A stretch of DNA of 34,426 bases, from positions 1 to 34,426 of the forward strand of contig JBGOTP010000007.1 in the NCBI GenBank assembly GCA_041476545.1. The letters run 5' to 3'. This DNA is from JBGOTP01 sp041476545 (GTDB lineage Bacteria; Acidobacteriota; Vicinamibacteria; Vicinamibacterales; CAVVIG01). The notes under the pieces were generated by a model. That model ran no database searches, was not told the origin of the DNA, and saw only the letters and a program-made list of their open reading frames with translations. Positions 6,088 to 14,130 of this stretch are shown piece by piece. The translations under genes were made by a program, and so were the position numbers. How positions within the stretch are numbered: the first letter of the stretch is position 1; every line of letters begins with the position of its first letter.

Positions 6088-8316
6088 GTGTCACACGTGA
6101 TCCGCACTGACATATGGAACCCGGCTTCGATTCGACGCGTTGGCGTCGTCCTGCTCACGAGCGCGATGCTCTGCCTGGCCGAACGCGATGCGTTCGCTGA
6201 GACAGGGCCGGCATCCGTTCACGCACTGCTCGACGTGCCGTACGTGTCTCAGACTCCGGAACTGTGCGGAGGAGCCGCCGTTGCCATGGTCCTGCGATAC
6301 TGGGGTGACCGCAACGTGTTCGCCCAGGACTTCGCTCCGCTCATCGGCGCGGGTGACGCCGGGATCCTCACGAGCGCTCTGGCATCCTCGGTTCGCGACA
6401 GGGGCTGGCAGGCGCTGGCCGTGCCGGTGGCCGGCGATACCGACCATGCGCGGATTCGATCCGAAATCGATCAGGGCCGGCCCATCATCGCCCTCATCGA
6501 AGTCGGTCCCCGCACCTACCACTACGTCGTGATCGTCGGCAGCACCGACCAGGAAGTGGTGTTACACGATCCGGCGCGCGCGCCCTTTCGAGTGCTGCCT
6601 TGGGTCGACTTCGACCGCGCGTGGACGGCCACAGGGCGATGGGCCATGCTGGTGATGCCGCCAGCAGGATTTCGTCGGAGCGACGCTGGCGATGCTGACG
6701 ACCGTGGCGACGCTCGCGACGTTGCCGACCGTGCCGACCGTGCCGACCGTGCCGACGATGTAGCGCGGGCGGGACGAGCGCCGTTCGATCTTGTCGTCGA
6801 CACCAACGTGACGCCCTGCGCTTTGCTCGTGGAACGCAGCGTGCACATGGCATTGACGGGGGATCCTGACGGCGCTGAGCAGGGCCTGATTGCCGCCACG
6901 GGACTCTGTCCGAACGATTCGGCGTCGTGGCGGGAGTTGGCGGGCCTGCGGTTTTCCCAGTCACGCTGGTCCGAGGCGCAGGACCTGGCGCTCTCCGCCG
7001 TCCGTCTCGCGCCCGATGACGCGTATGCGTGGCAGGTCGTCGCGACCAGCCGGTACATGATGGGCGACACACTGGGGGCGCTCGACGCGTGGAACCGCAC
7101 AGGCGAGCCGCGCATCGACACGATCGACATCCACGGCGCTGACCGGACGCGCCAACCGGTCGTCGTTCGAGCCACCGGGTTACAGCCTCGACAGGTGCTG
7201 ACGCCCGAGGCGTTCCGCCTCGCGCAACGCCGGCTGCACGATCTCCCCGTGGCTTCGAGCGCCCGGATCAGATACGAGCCCGCCTCAAGCAAGGACGACG
7301 GCGAGCTCACGAAAGTTGACGTCTTCATCGACGAACGCCAGGTTGTGCCGAGCGGGTGGCCCACGCTCGCCACGCTTGGCGCGCGCGCGGTCCTGCTCCA
7401 CGAACTGCGAGCCAACGTGGCCGGCGCACTGGGGGCCGGCGAGCTGGCGAGCGCGTCCTGGCGGTGGTCTGCCGGGCGGCCGCGCGTGGCGCTGAGCCTG
7501 GCGCTTCCATCGCCCGTGCTGCCAGGCGTCCTCTCGTTAGACGGGTCGTGGGAGCGGCAGTCGTACGATGCGACGCCCGCGGCCACTGACGTGACGCTCG
7601 TGCGCGAAGAGCGCCGCCGCGTCGGCGTGCACCTTGCGGACTGGCAGACCAGCTGGCTCCATTGGCAGGCGGGTGCCGCTCTCGACCGGCTGCGCGAATA
7701 CGACGACCTTGGTGAGAACCGCTTCCCCATGCGGCGCTACCTCGCTGTGGAGAGCACGCTCGGCGTGCGGCTGGCGGGCGATCGTCTGGCCGTGACGGCA
7801 TCCGGCGGTTGGTGGGCGCCGGTCGTCGGGGATCGATTCATGACGGGTGGACTCCAGGTGGCGTGGCGATCGACAGACGACGTGACACTCCCCGCCTGGT
7901 CGGCGGTGAGCGACTTCGGGATCGCGAGCCGGGTGGCGCCGCTCGCGCTGTGGCAGGGCGCGGGAACCGGCGCCGGGCGCAGCGCGCTGCTCCGCGCGCA
8001 CCCGCTCCTCATCAACACCGGCGTGTTGACCGGCCCGGCCTTTGGCCGGGAGCTGGCGCACGGCTCGCTTGAATACGAGCGGCCCGTTGTGCACACCCGT
8101 GCCGGCGGACTCTCGGTCGCCGGTTTTGCGGACACCGCGCAGGCGTGGCAGCGGCTGAGCGGACTCCAGCCAACGCCGCTGTACGTCGACGCCGGGGCTG
8201 GCGTGCGTCTGCACACGGGAGACTCTGGCGGCGCGATCCGAATCGACATTGCGCACGGCCTTCGTGGCGGGGGCACGACGCTCTCGGCCAGCTGGGGCGG
8301 CACGTGGCCCAGGTAG
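6088..8316 (+). CDS. PA2778-type C39 cysteine peptidase fused to TPR, POTRA and Omp85-like barrel
   Basis: 742 aa from a GTG start, with a signal peptide or anchor at about 17-37. Residues 45-192 are a C39-like (bacteriocin-processing type) papain fold with catalytic Cys60 (ELCGGAA), His145 (YHYVVIVG) and Asp161 (LHDPARA). A repetitive Asp/Arg linker (about 199-224) leads to a TPR-like region (about 240-340). PA2778-family peptidases have C39 plus TPR and normally end there. This one continues with a POTRA-like segment (about 345-415) and some 300 residues of alternating beta strands ending in GFADTAQAW and YVDAGAGVRL, as in Omp85/D15 surface antigens, with a C-terminal Trp-Pro-Arg. The PA2779-type partner follows 125 nt downstream. 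The peptidase call is firm; the barrel call rests on sequence pattern. Confidence 0.8.
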   Translation: MSHVIRTDIWNPASIRRVGVVLLTSAMLCLAERDAFAETGPASVHALLDVPYVSQTPELCGGAAVAMVLRYWGDRNVFAQDFAPLIGAGDAGILTSALASSVRDRGWQALAVPVAGDTDHARIRSEIDQGRPIIALIEVGPRTYHYVVIVGSTDQEVVLHDPARAPFRVLPWVDFDRAWTATGRWAMLVMPPAGFRRSDAGDADDRGDARDVADRADRADRADDVARAGRAPFDLVVDTNVTPCALLVERSVHMALTGDPDGAEQGLIAATGLCPNDSASWRELAGLRFSQSRWSEAQDLALSAVRLAPDDAYAWQVVATSRYMMGDTLGALDAWNRTGEPRIDTIDIHGADRTRQPVVVRATGLQPRQVLTPEAFRLAQRRLHDLPVASSARIRYEPASSKDDGELTKVDVFIDERQVVPSGWPTLATLGARAVLLHELRANVAGALGAGELASASWRWSAGRPRVALSLALPSPVLPGVLSLDGSWERQSYDATPAATDVTLVREERRRVGVHLADWQTSWLHWQAGAALDRLREYDDLGENRFPMRRYLAVESTLGVRLAGDRLAVTASGGWWAPVVGDRFMTGGLQVAWRSTDDVTLPAWSAVSDFGIASRVAPLALWQGAGTGAGRSALLRAHPLLINTGVLTGPAFGRELAHGSLEYERPVVHTRAGGLSVAGFADTAQAWQRLSGLQPTPLYVDAGAGVRLHTGDSGGAIRIDIAHGLRGGGTTLSASWGGTWPR
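6724..6759 (+). repeat. 9-bp tandem repeat in the peptidase linker
   Basis: Three exact copies of GCCGACCGT (6724-6750) and a diverged fourth encode repeated Ala-Asp-Arg in the linker between the C39 and TPR segments. The preceding 40 bp are a degraded form of the same pattern. Confidence 0.85.
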
Positions 8317-8351
8317 GTTGTGTCGCACATCCTCCCCCTGCCGCCAACGAC

Positions 8352-8394
8352 TGTGCTGTTCGGGACAGCGTGGCGCCGGCCCGCTCGGTAAGCT
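8352..8394 (+). promoter_or_regulatory. Class II-type activator promoter for the PA2779-type gene
   Basis: Palindrome TGTGC-TGTTCG-GGACA (8352-8367), with one half-site mismatch, a 21-bp gap, then -10 box TAAGCT (8389-8394). The predicted start is near 8401, with GAGG at 8433-8436 before the ATG at 8442. Confidence 0.65.
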
Positions 8395-8441
8395 GACTGA
8401 CATCTGGCTCGATCGCCAGGCGTAGACTCCTTGAGGTATCC

Positions 8442-8867
8442 ATGCGTATGCGAACGACCGTTGTGACCTGTGTCGTGTTCTCGTTCCTGTGGAGTTCGTC
8501 AGCCATGGCGCAGCAATCAGCTTCGATGAGGCTCGGACGTCCCGCTGCTGCAGAGGGACGACACGTTGTCGATCCGGCCGTCATGCACCAGGCCATCGCG
8601 GATCAGGTGGCGACGGATCAAGCGAATCGTGATGCCGTAGTCGGCGTCCTGCACCGGTCGCAGGTGCGCGACCTGGCCGACCGCCTGGGACTGAATGTGA
8701 TACGCGCCGAGGGCGCGGTGTCCACGCTCAACAGCACGGAGCTGGCGCAACTGGCCATCCAGGCGCGTACGGCGGACGCGCAGTTGGCGGGCGGGGGCAA
8801 CACGGTCACGCTCTCGGTGACGACGCTACTGCTCATCCTCATCATCGTGATCCTCGTCGCCCGCTAG
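8442..8867 (+). CDS. PA2779-family envelope protein
   Basis: 141 aa. Signal peptide (residues 1-24, ending SSAMAQ), a helical middle (AIADQVATDQANRDAVVGVL, then VRDLADRLGLNVIRAEGAVSTL and LAQLAIQA) and a C-terminal hydrophobic segment (about 122-141) ending VILVAR. This layout, and the phrase of a short helix, an L-x-R-x-x-V patch and a final transmembrane helix, matches PA2779-like proteins, which in Pseudomonas sit next to the PA2778 C39 peptidase just as here. Their joint role is not known; the small protein could be a substrate or membrane partner of the peptidase. It has its own operator-promoter. Confidence 0.8.
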   Translation: MRMRTTVVTCVVFSFLWSSSAMAQQSASMRLGRPAAAEGRHVVDPAVMHQAIADQVATDQANRDAVVGVLHRSQVRDLADRLGLNVIRAEGAVSTLNSTELAQLAIQARTADAQLAGGGNTVTLSVTTLLLILIIVILVAR

Positions 8868-8872
8868 CCCCG

Positions 8873-8916
8873 TTGCGAGAGGCGCGCGGTCGCCTCGACC
8901 GTCGCGCCTCCCGCAA
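8873..8916 (+). terminator. Long hairpin after the PA2779-type gene
   Basis: TTGCG and GAGGCGCGCGGTCG (8873-8892) pair with CGACCGTCGCGCCTC and CGCAA (8896-8916), giving about 19 base pairs with one bulge, one mismatch and a 3-nt loop. No U-run follows, so it may be a Rho-independent-like stop or an mRNA end barrier before the ABC gene. Confidence 0.65.
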
Positions 8917-8937
8917 CCCATACCATCGTGAGTACGC

Positions 8938-10791
8938 ATGCCCGATAAGCCGGACACCACACCGAAGTCTCGATCCTCGCCACGGGCGCTGAGGATCGTC
9001 GACATCGTCCGGCCTCACTGGAAGGCGCTCACGCTCGCGCTCGTCGCCGTCCTGGGCGAGACGGCCGCGGACATTCTCGACCCCTGGCCGATCAAGATCG
9101 TCGTCGACAACATTCTGAAGTCGAAAACACTGCCCGGACCGCTTGGCAGCATCGTGAATGGGATCTTCGGCCAGGGCCCCTATGCGGTCCTCAATTTCGC
9201 CGTGGCCGCCGTGGCGATCGTGGCGATTGTCGGCGCCATCAGCGCGTATTTCGAGAAATCCCTGACGACCAGCGTGAGCCAGTGGGTGGGACACGACCTG
9301 CGCCGGACCATCTACCATCACATTCAACGCATGTCGCTCGCCGAACACGACAAGGTTCGGACGGGCGACATGATCTCGCGGGTCACGAGCGACATCGAGG
9401 TCGTTCAGGACTTCATCAGCTCGGCGCTCCTCGGCATCGTCGTGAACGTGATGACGCTGACCGGCATGATCGCGGTCATGTTCTATCTCAACTGGCGTTT
9501 CACCCTCATCGCGCTGTCGGTGATGCCCGTGCTCTTTCTGGTGGTGTTCCGCTACACACGTCACATCAAGAAGGCCTCGCGTGTGGTACGCAAGAAGGAA
9601 GGCGAGCTGCTGTCCGTCGTCGAGGAGGTACTGACATCGATCCGCGTGGTCAAGGCGTTTGCGCGGGAAGACTACGAAGAAGAGCGATTCGAGTCCGAGA
9701 GTCTGGCCAACGTCGAGGCCGGCCTGCAGGCTCGGAGCCTCAAAGCCAGGCTGTCGCCGGTCGTCGAGGTCATCGTCGCGACCGGCACGTGTCTCGTGCT
9801 GTGGTATGGCGCGCGACTCGCCCTGGCCGGACAGATCGACGCCGGCGTGCTCATCGTGTTCCTCCTCTACGTGGGGAAGATGTACAAACCCATGCGCGAT
9901 CTCTCGAAGATGACCGACACCGTCTCGAAGGCGATGGTCGGCTTCGAGCGCCTTCAGGAAGTGCTCGACATCGAGAGCCTCGTTCGTGACATGCCGGGGG
10001 CACGCCCGGCGCCGACCTTCACCGGTGAGATTGAATTCGACAAGGTCAGCTTCGGCTACGGACCCGACAAACAGATTCTGAAGGACGTCAGCTTCACAAT
10101 CGCAGCGGGACAGGTCGTGGGCATTGTCGGTCCGTCCGGCACGGGGAAAACGACCATCGTGAGCCTGATCCCGCGGTTCTACGATCCGGAATCCGGACGG
10201 GTCGTCATTCAGGGCACGGACATTCGACGGTATACGTTGAAGTCGCTGCGCGATCAGATGAGTTTTGTGCTGCAGGACACGGTGCTCTTCCGCGCGACCA
10301 TCTGGGAAAATATCGCCTACGGAAAGCCTGGAGCCTCGGCCGACGAGATCAGGCGCGCGGCGGAACTGGCCAATGCGCGGGAGTTCATCGACGCAATGCC
10401 CGACGGCTTCGACACGATGGTCGGCGAGCGCGGCGTCACGCTCTCGGGCGGTCAGCGCCAGCGCATCGCCATCGCGCGCGCCGTCATCCGCGACACACCG
10501 ATTCTGATTCTGGACGAACCGACCGCGGGCCTGGACGCGGGTTCGGAGCAGGCCGTCATGGAGGCGCTCGACAAGCTGATGCAGGGTCGAACGTCCGTCG
10601 TCATCGCCCATCGGCTCGGTACGATCCGCCATGCAGACACGATCCTCGTCATCAAGGACTGCGAGTTGGCAGAACAGGGTACGCACGAAACGCTCATGGC
10701 CCTCAACGGCGTATACGCGGAATTGCATCGAATCCAGACCCCCGGCGAACCCGCGATGACCGTAGCGCCACTAGTGGCCGTCTTGTCCTAA
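8938..10791 (+). CDS. MsbA-like ABC exporter, fused permease and ATPase
   Basis: 617 aa, a half-transporter expected to work as a homodimer in the inner membrane. The N-terminal 330 residues are a type IV exporter transmembrane domain with six predicted helices, including the coupling-helix region KVRTGDMISRVTSDIEVVQDF. The ATPase domain has Walker A GPSGTGKT (398-405), Q-loop in SFVLQDTVLF, signature LSGGQRQR (from 502), Walker B ILILDEP (Asp526, Glu527) and H-loop His558. The closest types are MsbA and other lipid or multidrug exporters; the substrate cannot be read from sequence. No clear Shine-Dalgarno precedes the ATG. The strong hairpin upstream separates it from the PA2779-type gene. 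Confidence 0.92.
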   Translation: MPDKPDTTPKSRSSPRALRIVDIVRPHWKALTLALVAVLGETAADILDPWPIKIVVDNILKSKTLPGPLGSIVNGIFGQGPYAVLNFAVAAVAIVAIVGAISAYFEKSLTTSVSQWVGHDLRRTIYHHIQRMSLAEHDKVRTGDMISRVTSDIEVVQDFISSALLGIVVNVMTLTGMIAVMFYLNWRFTLIALSVMPVLFLVVFRYTRHIKKASRVVRKKEGELLSVVEEVLTSIRVVKAFAREDYEEERFESESLANVEAGLQARSLKARLSPVVEVIVATGTCLVLWYGARLALAGQIDAGVLIVFLLYVGKMYKPMRDLSKMTDTVSKAMVGFERLQEVLDIESLVRDMPGARPAPTFTGEIEFDKVSFGYGPDKQILKDVSFTIAAGQVVGIVGPSGTGKTTIVSLIPRFYDPESGRVVIQGTDIRRYTLKSLRDQMSFVLQDTVLFRATIWENIAYGKPGASADEIRRAAELANAREFIDAMPDGFDTMVGERGVTLSGGQRQRIAIARAVIRDTPILILDEPTAGLDAGSEQAVMEALDKLMQGRTSVVIAHRLGTIRHADTILVIKDCELAEQGTHETLMALNGVYAELHRIQTPGEPAMTVAPLVAVLS

Positions 10792-10805
10792 CCATCACCG
10801 GGTCG

Positions 10806-10848
10806 TGTGCAGAACAGCACAGCGTATCGACCAGCAGCTGACTAGGAT
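10806..10848 (+). promoter_or_regulatory. Class II-type activator promoter for the glycine-zipper gene
   Basis: A perfect two-half palindrome TGTGC-AGAACA-GCACA (10806-10821), a 21-bp gap, then -10 box TAGGAT (10843-10848). The predicted transcription start is near 10855, the first base of the hairpin that follows. Confidence 0.7.
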
Positions 10849-10854
10849 CTGCAC

Positions 10855-10882
10855 GAGGGGTCAGACCCCGGCCTGACCCCTC
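10855..10882 (+). repeat. Perfect 10-bp inverted repeat in the 5' leader
   Basis: GAGGGGTCAG (10855-10864) and CTGACCCCTC (10873-10882) are perfect reverse complements around an 8-nt loop. The core GGGGTCAGACCCC resembles REP-type palindromes that are repeated between genes in many bacterial genomes. From the promoter geometry the mRNA would begin with this hairpin, 18 nt before the ATG at 10900. Confidence 0.8.
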
Positions 10883-10899
10883 AGATGGGATGGGTGGTG

Positions 10900-12060
10900 A
10901 TGAAAGAGACACGACGCACGTTCACGCTTCTTGGTCTTGTGCTGCTGACGGCGGGCAGCTTGAGCGTTTCAGCACAGTGGGAACAGCAAGGACGCGATCG
11001 GCCTTCGTTTGCCCCCATGTCGGGAACGTACGAGCTCGAGTCGACGCGTGGTGACAATCCCCAGCGGGCGGCCGACGCGGCCACGCGCAACTTGCGCGGA
11101 CCTCAGCGCGACCGCGTCTACTGGAATCTGCTCAGCCGGCTGCAACCTCCGACGACGCTGGCAATCGATCGCGATCGCAACGGACGAACAGTCACGATCA
11201 GCTCGTCGAGCGGTCCGCGCACAACGTTCGACGCAGACGGGCGATCGCAGACCGAACCCGGACCAGGCGGGCGCCCGATGCTGACACGCGCGGAGTTCAT
11301 CGGCGACAGGCTCTCGGTCTCGACGAGCGGCAATCGGAGCACTGATTTTCTCGTGACCTTCGAGCCACTGGACCGCGGCAACGGGTTACTCGTCACACGG
11401 CGGATGGACAATGACGATCTCCGGAGGCCCGTGACCGTCCGCAGCTACTACCGTCGGGTCGCCGACAAGCCGCGGTGGGATCTCTACGCTGCGGAGCGCG
11501 AGTACGACAGGCGACCGGGACCCAGGGCGTTCGTTCTGGCGGACGGCACGCGACTCGCCGCCGTGCTGGACACGCCGCTCAGCACGCGTACGTCGCGGAG
11601 CGGCGAGCGATTCTCGATGACCGTCCGGAGTCAGGGCGAGTACGAAGGCGCCCGCATCGACGGATCTGTTGCGCGGATCACGCAGCGCGGCCAGGGCGGC
11701 AACGCGGATATGCGCGTCGACTTCGACACGATCCGGCTGCGCAACGGCCAGACGACCGAGTTCGATGCGGTCCTCGAGACCGTGCGCACACCTGGTGGAG
11801 AAACCTTGCGTGTCGATGCCTCGGGAGGCGTGCCTGAGCCGAACCGCACCGAAACCACCATCCAACATGGGGCGATCGGCGCGGCCCTCGGTGCGGTGAT
11901 CGGCGCCATTGCCGGCGGCGGCAAAGGTGCGGCCATCGGCGCGGTCGTGGGCGGCGCGGGCGGCGCGATCCTGGCGCGGGACCGTGACGAGTTCCTCGAC
12001 CTGCCTCCAGGCACGCAGGTCACGATCGTCGTCGTGTCACCGCGCTACCGCACGCAGTAA
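10900..12060 (+). CDS. Exported protein with C-terminal glycine zipper
   Basis: 386 aa. Signal peptide at residues 1-25 (MKETRRTF basic start, hydrophobic core, SVSAQ). The body has no catalytic motif I can identify. A segment around 210-260 (VLADGTRLAAVLDTPLSTRTSRSGERF onward) follows the pattern of beta-rich domains with a Pro/Asp-Gly-Thr turn, loosely like TrbI/VirB10-type folds. Residues about 328-362 form a glycine zipper (GAIGAALGAVIGAIAGG and GAAIGAVVGGAGGAI), which usually inserts in or lies on a membrane. A short C-terminal strand ends in DLPPGTQVTIVV. The ATG at 10900 starts the signal peptide; an in-frame ATG at 10885 is the alternative. Confidence 0.75.
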   Translation: MKETRRTFTLLGLVLLTAGSLSVSAQWEQQGRDRPSFAPMSGTYELESTRGDNPQRAADAATRNLRGPQRDRVYWNLLSRLQPPTTLAIDRDRNGRTVTISSSSGPRTTFDADGRSQTEPGPGGRPMLTRAEFIGDRLSVSTSGNRSTDFLVTFEPLDRGNGLLVTRRMDNDDLRRPVTVRSYYRRVADKPRWDLYAAEREYDRRPGPRAFVLADGTRLAAVLDTPLSTRTSRSGERFSMTVRSQGEYEGARIDGSVARITQRGQGGNADMRVDFDTIRLRNGQTTEFDAVLETVRTPGGETLRVDASGGVPEPNRTETTIQHGAIGAALGAVIGAIAGGGKGAAIGAVVGGAGGAILARDRDEFLDLPPGTQVTIVVVSPRYRTQ

Positions 12061-12093
12061 CGAACGGCTGGCGACCGACGCGCGTCATCGGCG

Positions 12094-12115
12094 GGCGCGA
12101 GGACAGTCTCGCGCC
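12094..12115 (+). terminator. Hairpin after the glycine-zipper gene
   Basis: GGCGCGAG (12094-12101) pairs perfectly with CTCGCGCC (12108-12115) around a 6-nt loop; the stem can extend outward with one bulge. No U-run follows. It lies 34 bp after the stop codon, in a 152-bp gap where I see no operator of the shared type. Confidence 0.5.
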
Positions 12116-12212
12116 GCCGCGATTCATATTCCTGGCATCGCAGGCGAGCTGTCATCCCCGCAACCGGCCCAGGCGCCTTCGCGGACCGAGCAGCCCGACA
12201 CGGGGAAACGAC

Positions 12213-13121
12213 ATGGCAAGTCCGAAACGCGACACGCTCGATCCGACTCGTCGAATGCAGAGGATTCACGTCACAACCCTGGCTCTCGTCGCATGGACGG
12301 CGGGAGCCGTCATCGGCGGAGGCGGACGCACCGCGATGGCGGCCGAGCGCCCACCGGAGGTGGTCCAGGCGCCGGCGCAGCCGCCTGATGTCGCCGCCCA
12401 AACGCCATCCGAACCACCGGTGGCGGCGGTCGGCGAAGAAGGCACCAAGCCCACGCGCGGATTCTTCCCCGCGCTCACGCACAATCTCAAAGACGACATC
12501 GCGCACATTCCGCGGTGGAACTCGCTGTTGGTCGTCGGTCTGGGAGGCGCGATCGCGCTGGCCGTGCATCCAAAGGATCACGTCATCAACCCTGATTTCG
12601 TCGGGTCCCCCAATGGCGTGTGGAAAGCCGGCAGGATCGTCGGCCAGATGCCCACGATCCTCGGCGCCGGTCTGGCCACGTACGTCGTCGGCCGGTCCAC
12701 TCACTCGCGGCGGGCGCAGCACCTGGCGATGGATGAGATCGAGGCGTCGTTGCTTGCCGGCGCGATCGTCCTCGGGATGAAGCAGGCCGTCAGGCGGGAT
12801 CGGCCGATCGGACTGGACGGCCAGCCTCAGTCAGGCTTCTCGTTCCCGTCGGGCCACGCGGCGAATACGTTCGCGGCGGCCACCGTCCTGCAACAGCACC
12901 TTGGCTATCGGGCGGGCATACCGACGTACCTCGTCGCCTCGTACGTTGCCATGTCGCGCCTGCACGACGACAAACACTTCGCGAGCGATGTCATCTTTGG
13001 ATCGGCGATCGGCGTGCTGGTCGGACGTTCCGTCACCTGGCACGGGCGTCATTTCTACGCCTCGCCCATGCTGCTGCCGGGCGGCGGCGGGGTGACGGCT
13101 TCCCTGAGGCTTCACCCATGA
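12213..13121 (+). CDS. PAP2-family membrane phosphatase
   Basis: 302 aa. Residues 15-45 are a signal peptide or anchor, followed by a Pro/Ala-rich linker (45-75). The three phosphatase signatures of the PAP2 family are intact: KQAVRRDRP (190-198), PSGH (about 213-216) and SRLHDDKHFASD (about 247-258), with the catalytic His in PSGH and the second in the last motif. Such enzymes dephosphorylate lipid phosphates (undecaprenyl pyrophosphate, phosphatidic acid) on the periplasmic face. ATG 12213 follows GGGGAAA. Its stop overlaps the next start by 4 bp (ATGA), and a PLD-family gene comes third, so the operon probably acts on phospholipids or lipid carriers. Confidence 0.9.
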   Translation: MASPKRDTLDPTRRMQRIHVTTLALVAWTAGAVIGGGGRTAMAAERPPEVVQAPAQPPDVAAQTPSEPPVAAVGEEGTKPTRGFFPALTHNLKDDIAHIPRWNSLLVVGLGGAIALAVHPKDHVINPDFVGSPNGVWKAGRIVGQMPTILGAGLATYVVGRSTHSRRAQHLAMDEIEASLLAGAIVLGMKQAVRRDRPIGLDGQPQSGFSFPSGHAANTFAAATVLQQHLGYRAGIPTYLVASYVAMSRLHDDKHFASDVIFGSAIGVLVGRSVTWHGRHFYASPMLLPGGGGVTASLRLHP

Positions 13122-14107
13122 TGCGCCTCCTCGTCGTCCTTCTGTGTTGTTCCGCCTGTGCCTCGGCCCCCACGCGGAAGCCGGATATCACACGAGGTGT
13201 CGTACCGGTATCCACAAGTGCGATGTGGCGAGACCCTGGCGAGATGGCGTCACTGAATCTGTTGTATGGCGCCGGCGGCCGGGAACATGCGCCGGATCCG
13301 AATGGCACGTTCGCCTTCATCAAGGAAGATCTGCAGGCGACCAGCCCGAAGTTCGACGTCAGAGACGCGCAGGGAGTCGAGTGGAAGGTGAAGCTCGGCG
13401 AAGAGCCTCAGTCGGAAACAGCGGCCACGCGGTTTCTGTGGGCGGCGGGCTACTTCGTCGATGAAGACTACTATCTGGCGGAATTCAAGGTGAGTGGTGC
13501 GCCAACGCTTCACCGCGGCGCGAATTTCATCTCGAAGGACGGCACGGTTCGCCAGGCGCGCCTCGAACGAAAATCACACGATGTCAAGAAGCTGAGCTCC
13601 TGGGACTGGTTCAACAATCCGCTCATTGGAACACAGGCGTTCGACGGTTTGCGGACGATGATGTCATTTCTCAACAACTGGGACCTGAAGGCCGAGAACA
13701 ATTCCATTTACGCAGTGGGCGAGGCGCACCGGTACCTTGTCTCGGACGTCGGCGCGACGTTTGGACGGACCGGCAGTTTTCGTTCCGGAACGCAGAGTTC
13801 CGCCCGCGACTACGCGGGCTCGGTATTTATCAGGAAGACGACACCCGAGTTCGTGGACTTCGAAATGCGCACCCGCCCATTCTTTCTGCTGGCGGCCGCT
13901 CTCCCCCCATACATTGAGCGCTCTCGGATGGAGGGGATCGCGCGTCGCATTCCGCGCTCGCACGCGCAGTGGGTGGGACACCGGCTGTCGCTCTTGTCCG
14001 CCGAACAGATCCGCGACGGCTTCCGCGCCGCCGGCTACGAACCATCCGAGATCGAAGCCTTCACGCAAGCCGTGCGGAAGAGAATCGCGGCGCTCGAAGC
14101 CTTGTGA
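13118..14107 (+). CDS. Lipoprotein-like protein of unknown function, possibly kinase-fold
   Basis: 329 aa. A hydrophobic start with Cys residues (LLCCSACAS) is a probable lipoprotein signal, Cys14 being the best lipidation site although the residue at -3 is atypical. I do not recognise a named family. Some elements fall in the order of an atypical protein or lipid kinase: VEWKVKLG (Lys90/Lys92), SETAATRFLW (Glu100) in a following helix, NNWDLKAENN (Asp189, Lys191, Asn194) like a D-x-K-x-x-N catalytic loop, and YLVSDVGATFG (Asp210) like a D-x-G metal motif. That reading is inference; no classical glycine loop is evident. It is coupled by a 4-bp overlap to the PAP2 phosphatase and precedes the PLD-family gene by 23 nt. 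Confidence 0.7.
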   Translation: MMRLLVVLLCCSACASAPTRKPDITRGVVPVSTSAMWRDPGEMASLNLLYGAGGREHAPDPNGTFAFIKEDLQATSPKFDVRDAQGVEWKVKLGEEPQSETAATRFLWAAGYFVDEDYYLAEFKVSGAPTLHRGANFISKDGTVRQARLERKSHDVKKLSSWDWFNNPLIGTQAFDGLRTMMSFLNNWDLKAENNSIYAVGEAHRYLVSDVGATFGRTGSFRSGTQSSARDYAGSVFIRKTTPEFVDFEMRTRPFFLLAAALPPYIERSRMEGIARRIPRSHAQWVGHRLSLLSAEQIRDGFRAAGYEPSEIEAFTQAVRKRIAALEAL

Positions 14108-14130
14108 GCGCTGATAGCCTGTAAGCACCT

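Noticed and set aside
8092..8108. TGTGCACACCC inside the peptidase gene as an operator
   Set aside because: The second half-site does not match at N6 spacing and it lies deep inside a coding region.
8842..10728. 628-codon minus-strand frame opposite the ABC exporter
   Set aside because: The plus-strand frame has every ABC motif; the reverse frame is an antisense shadow with biased composition.
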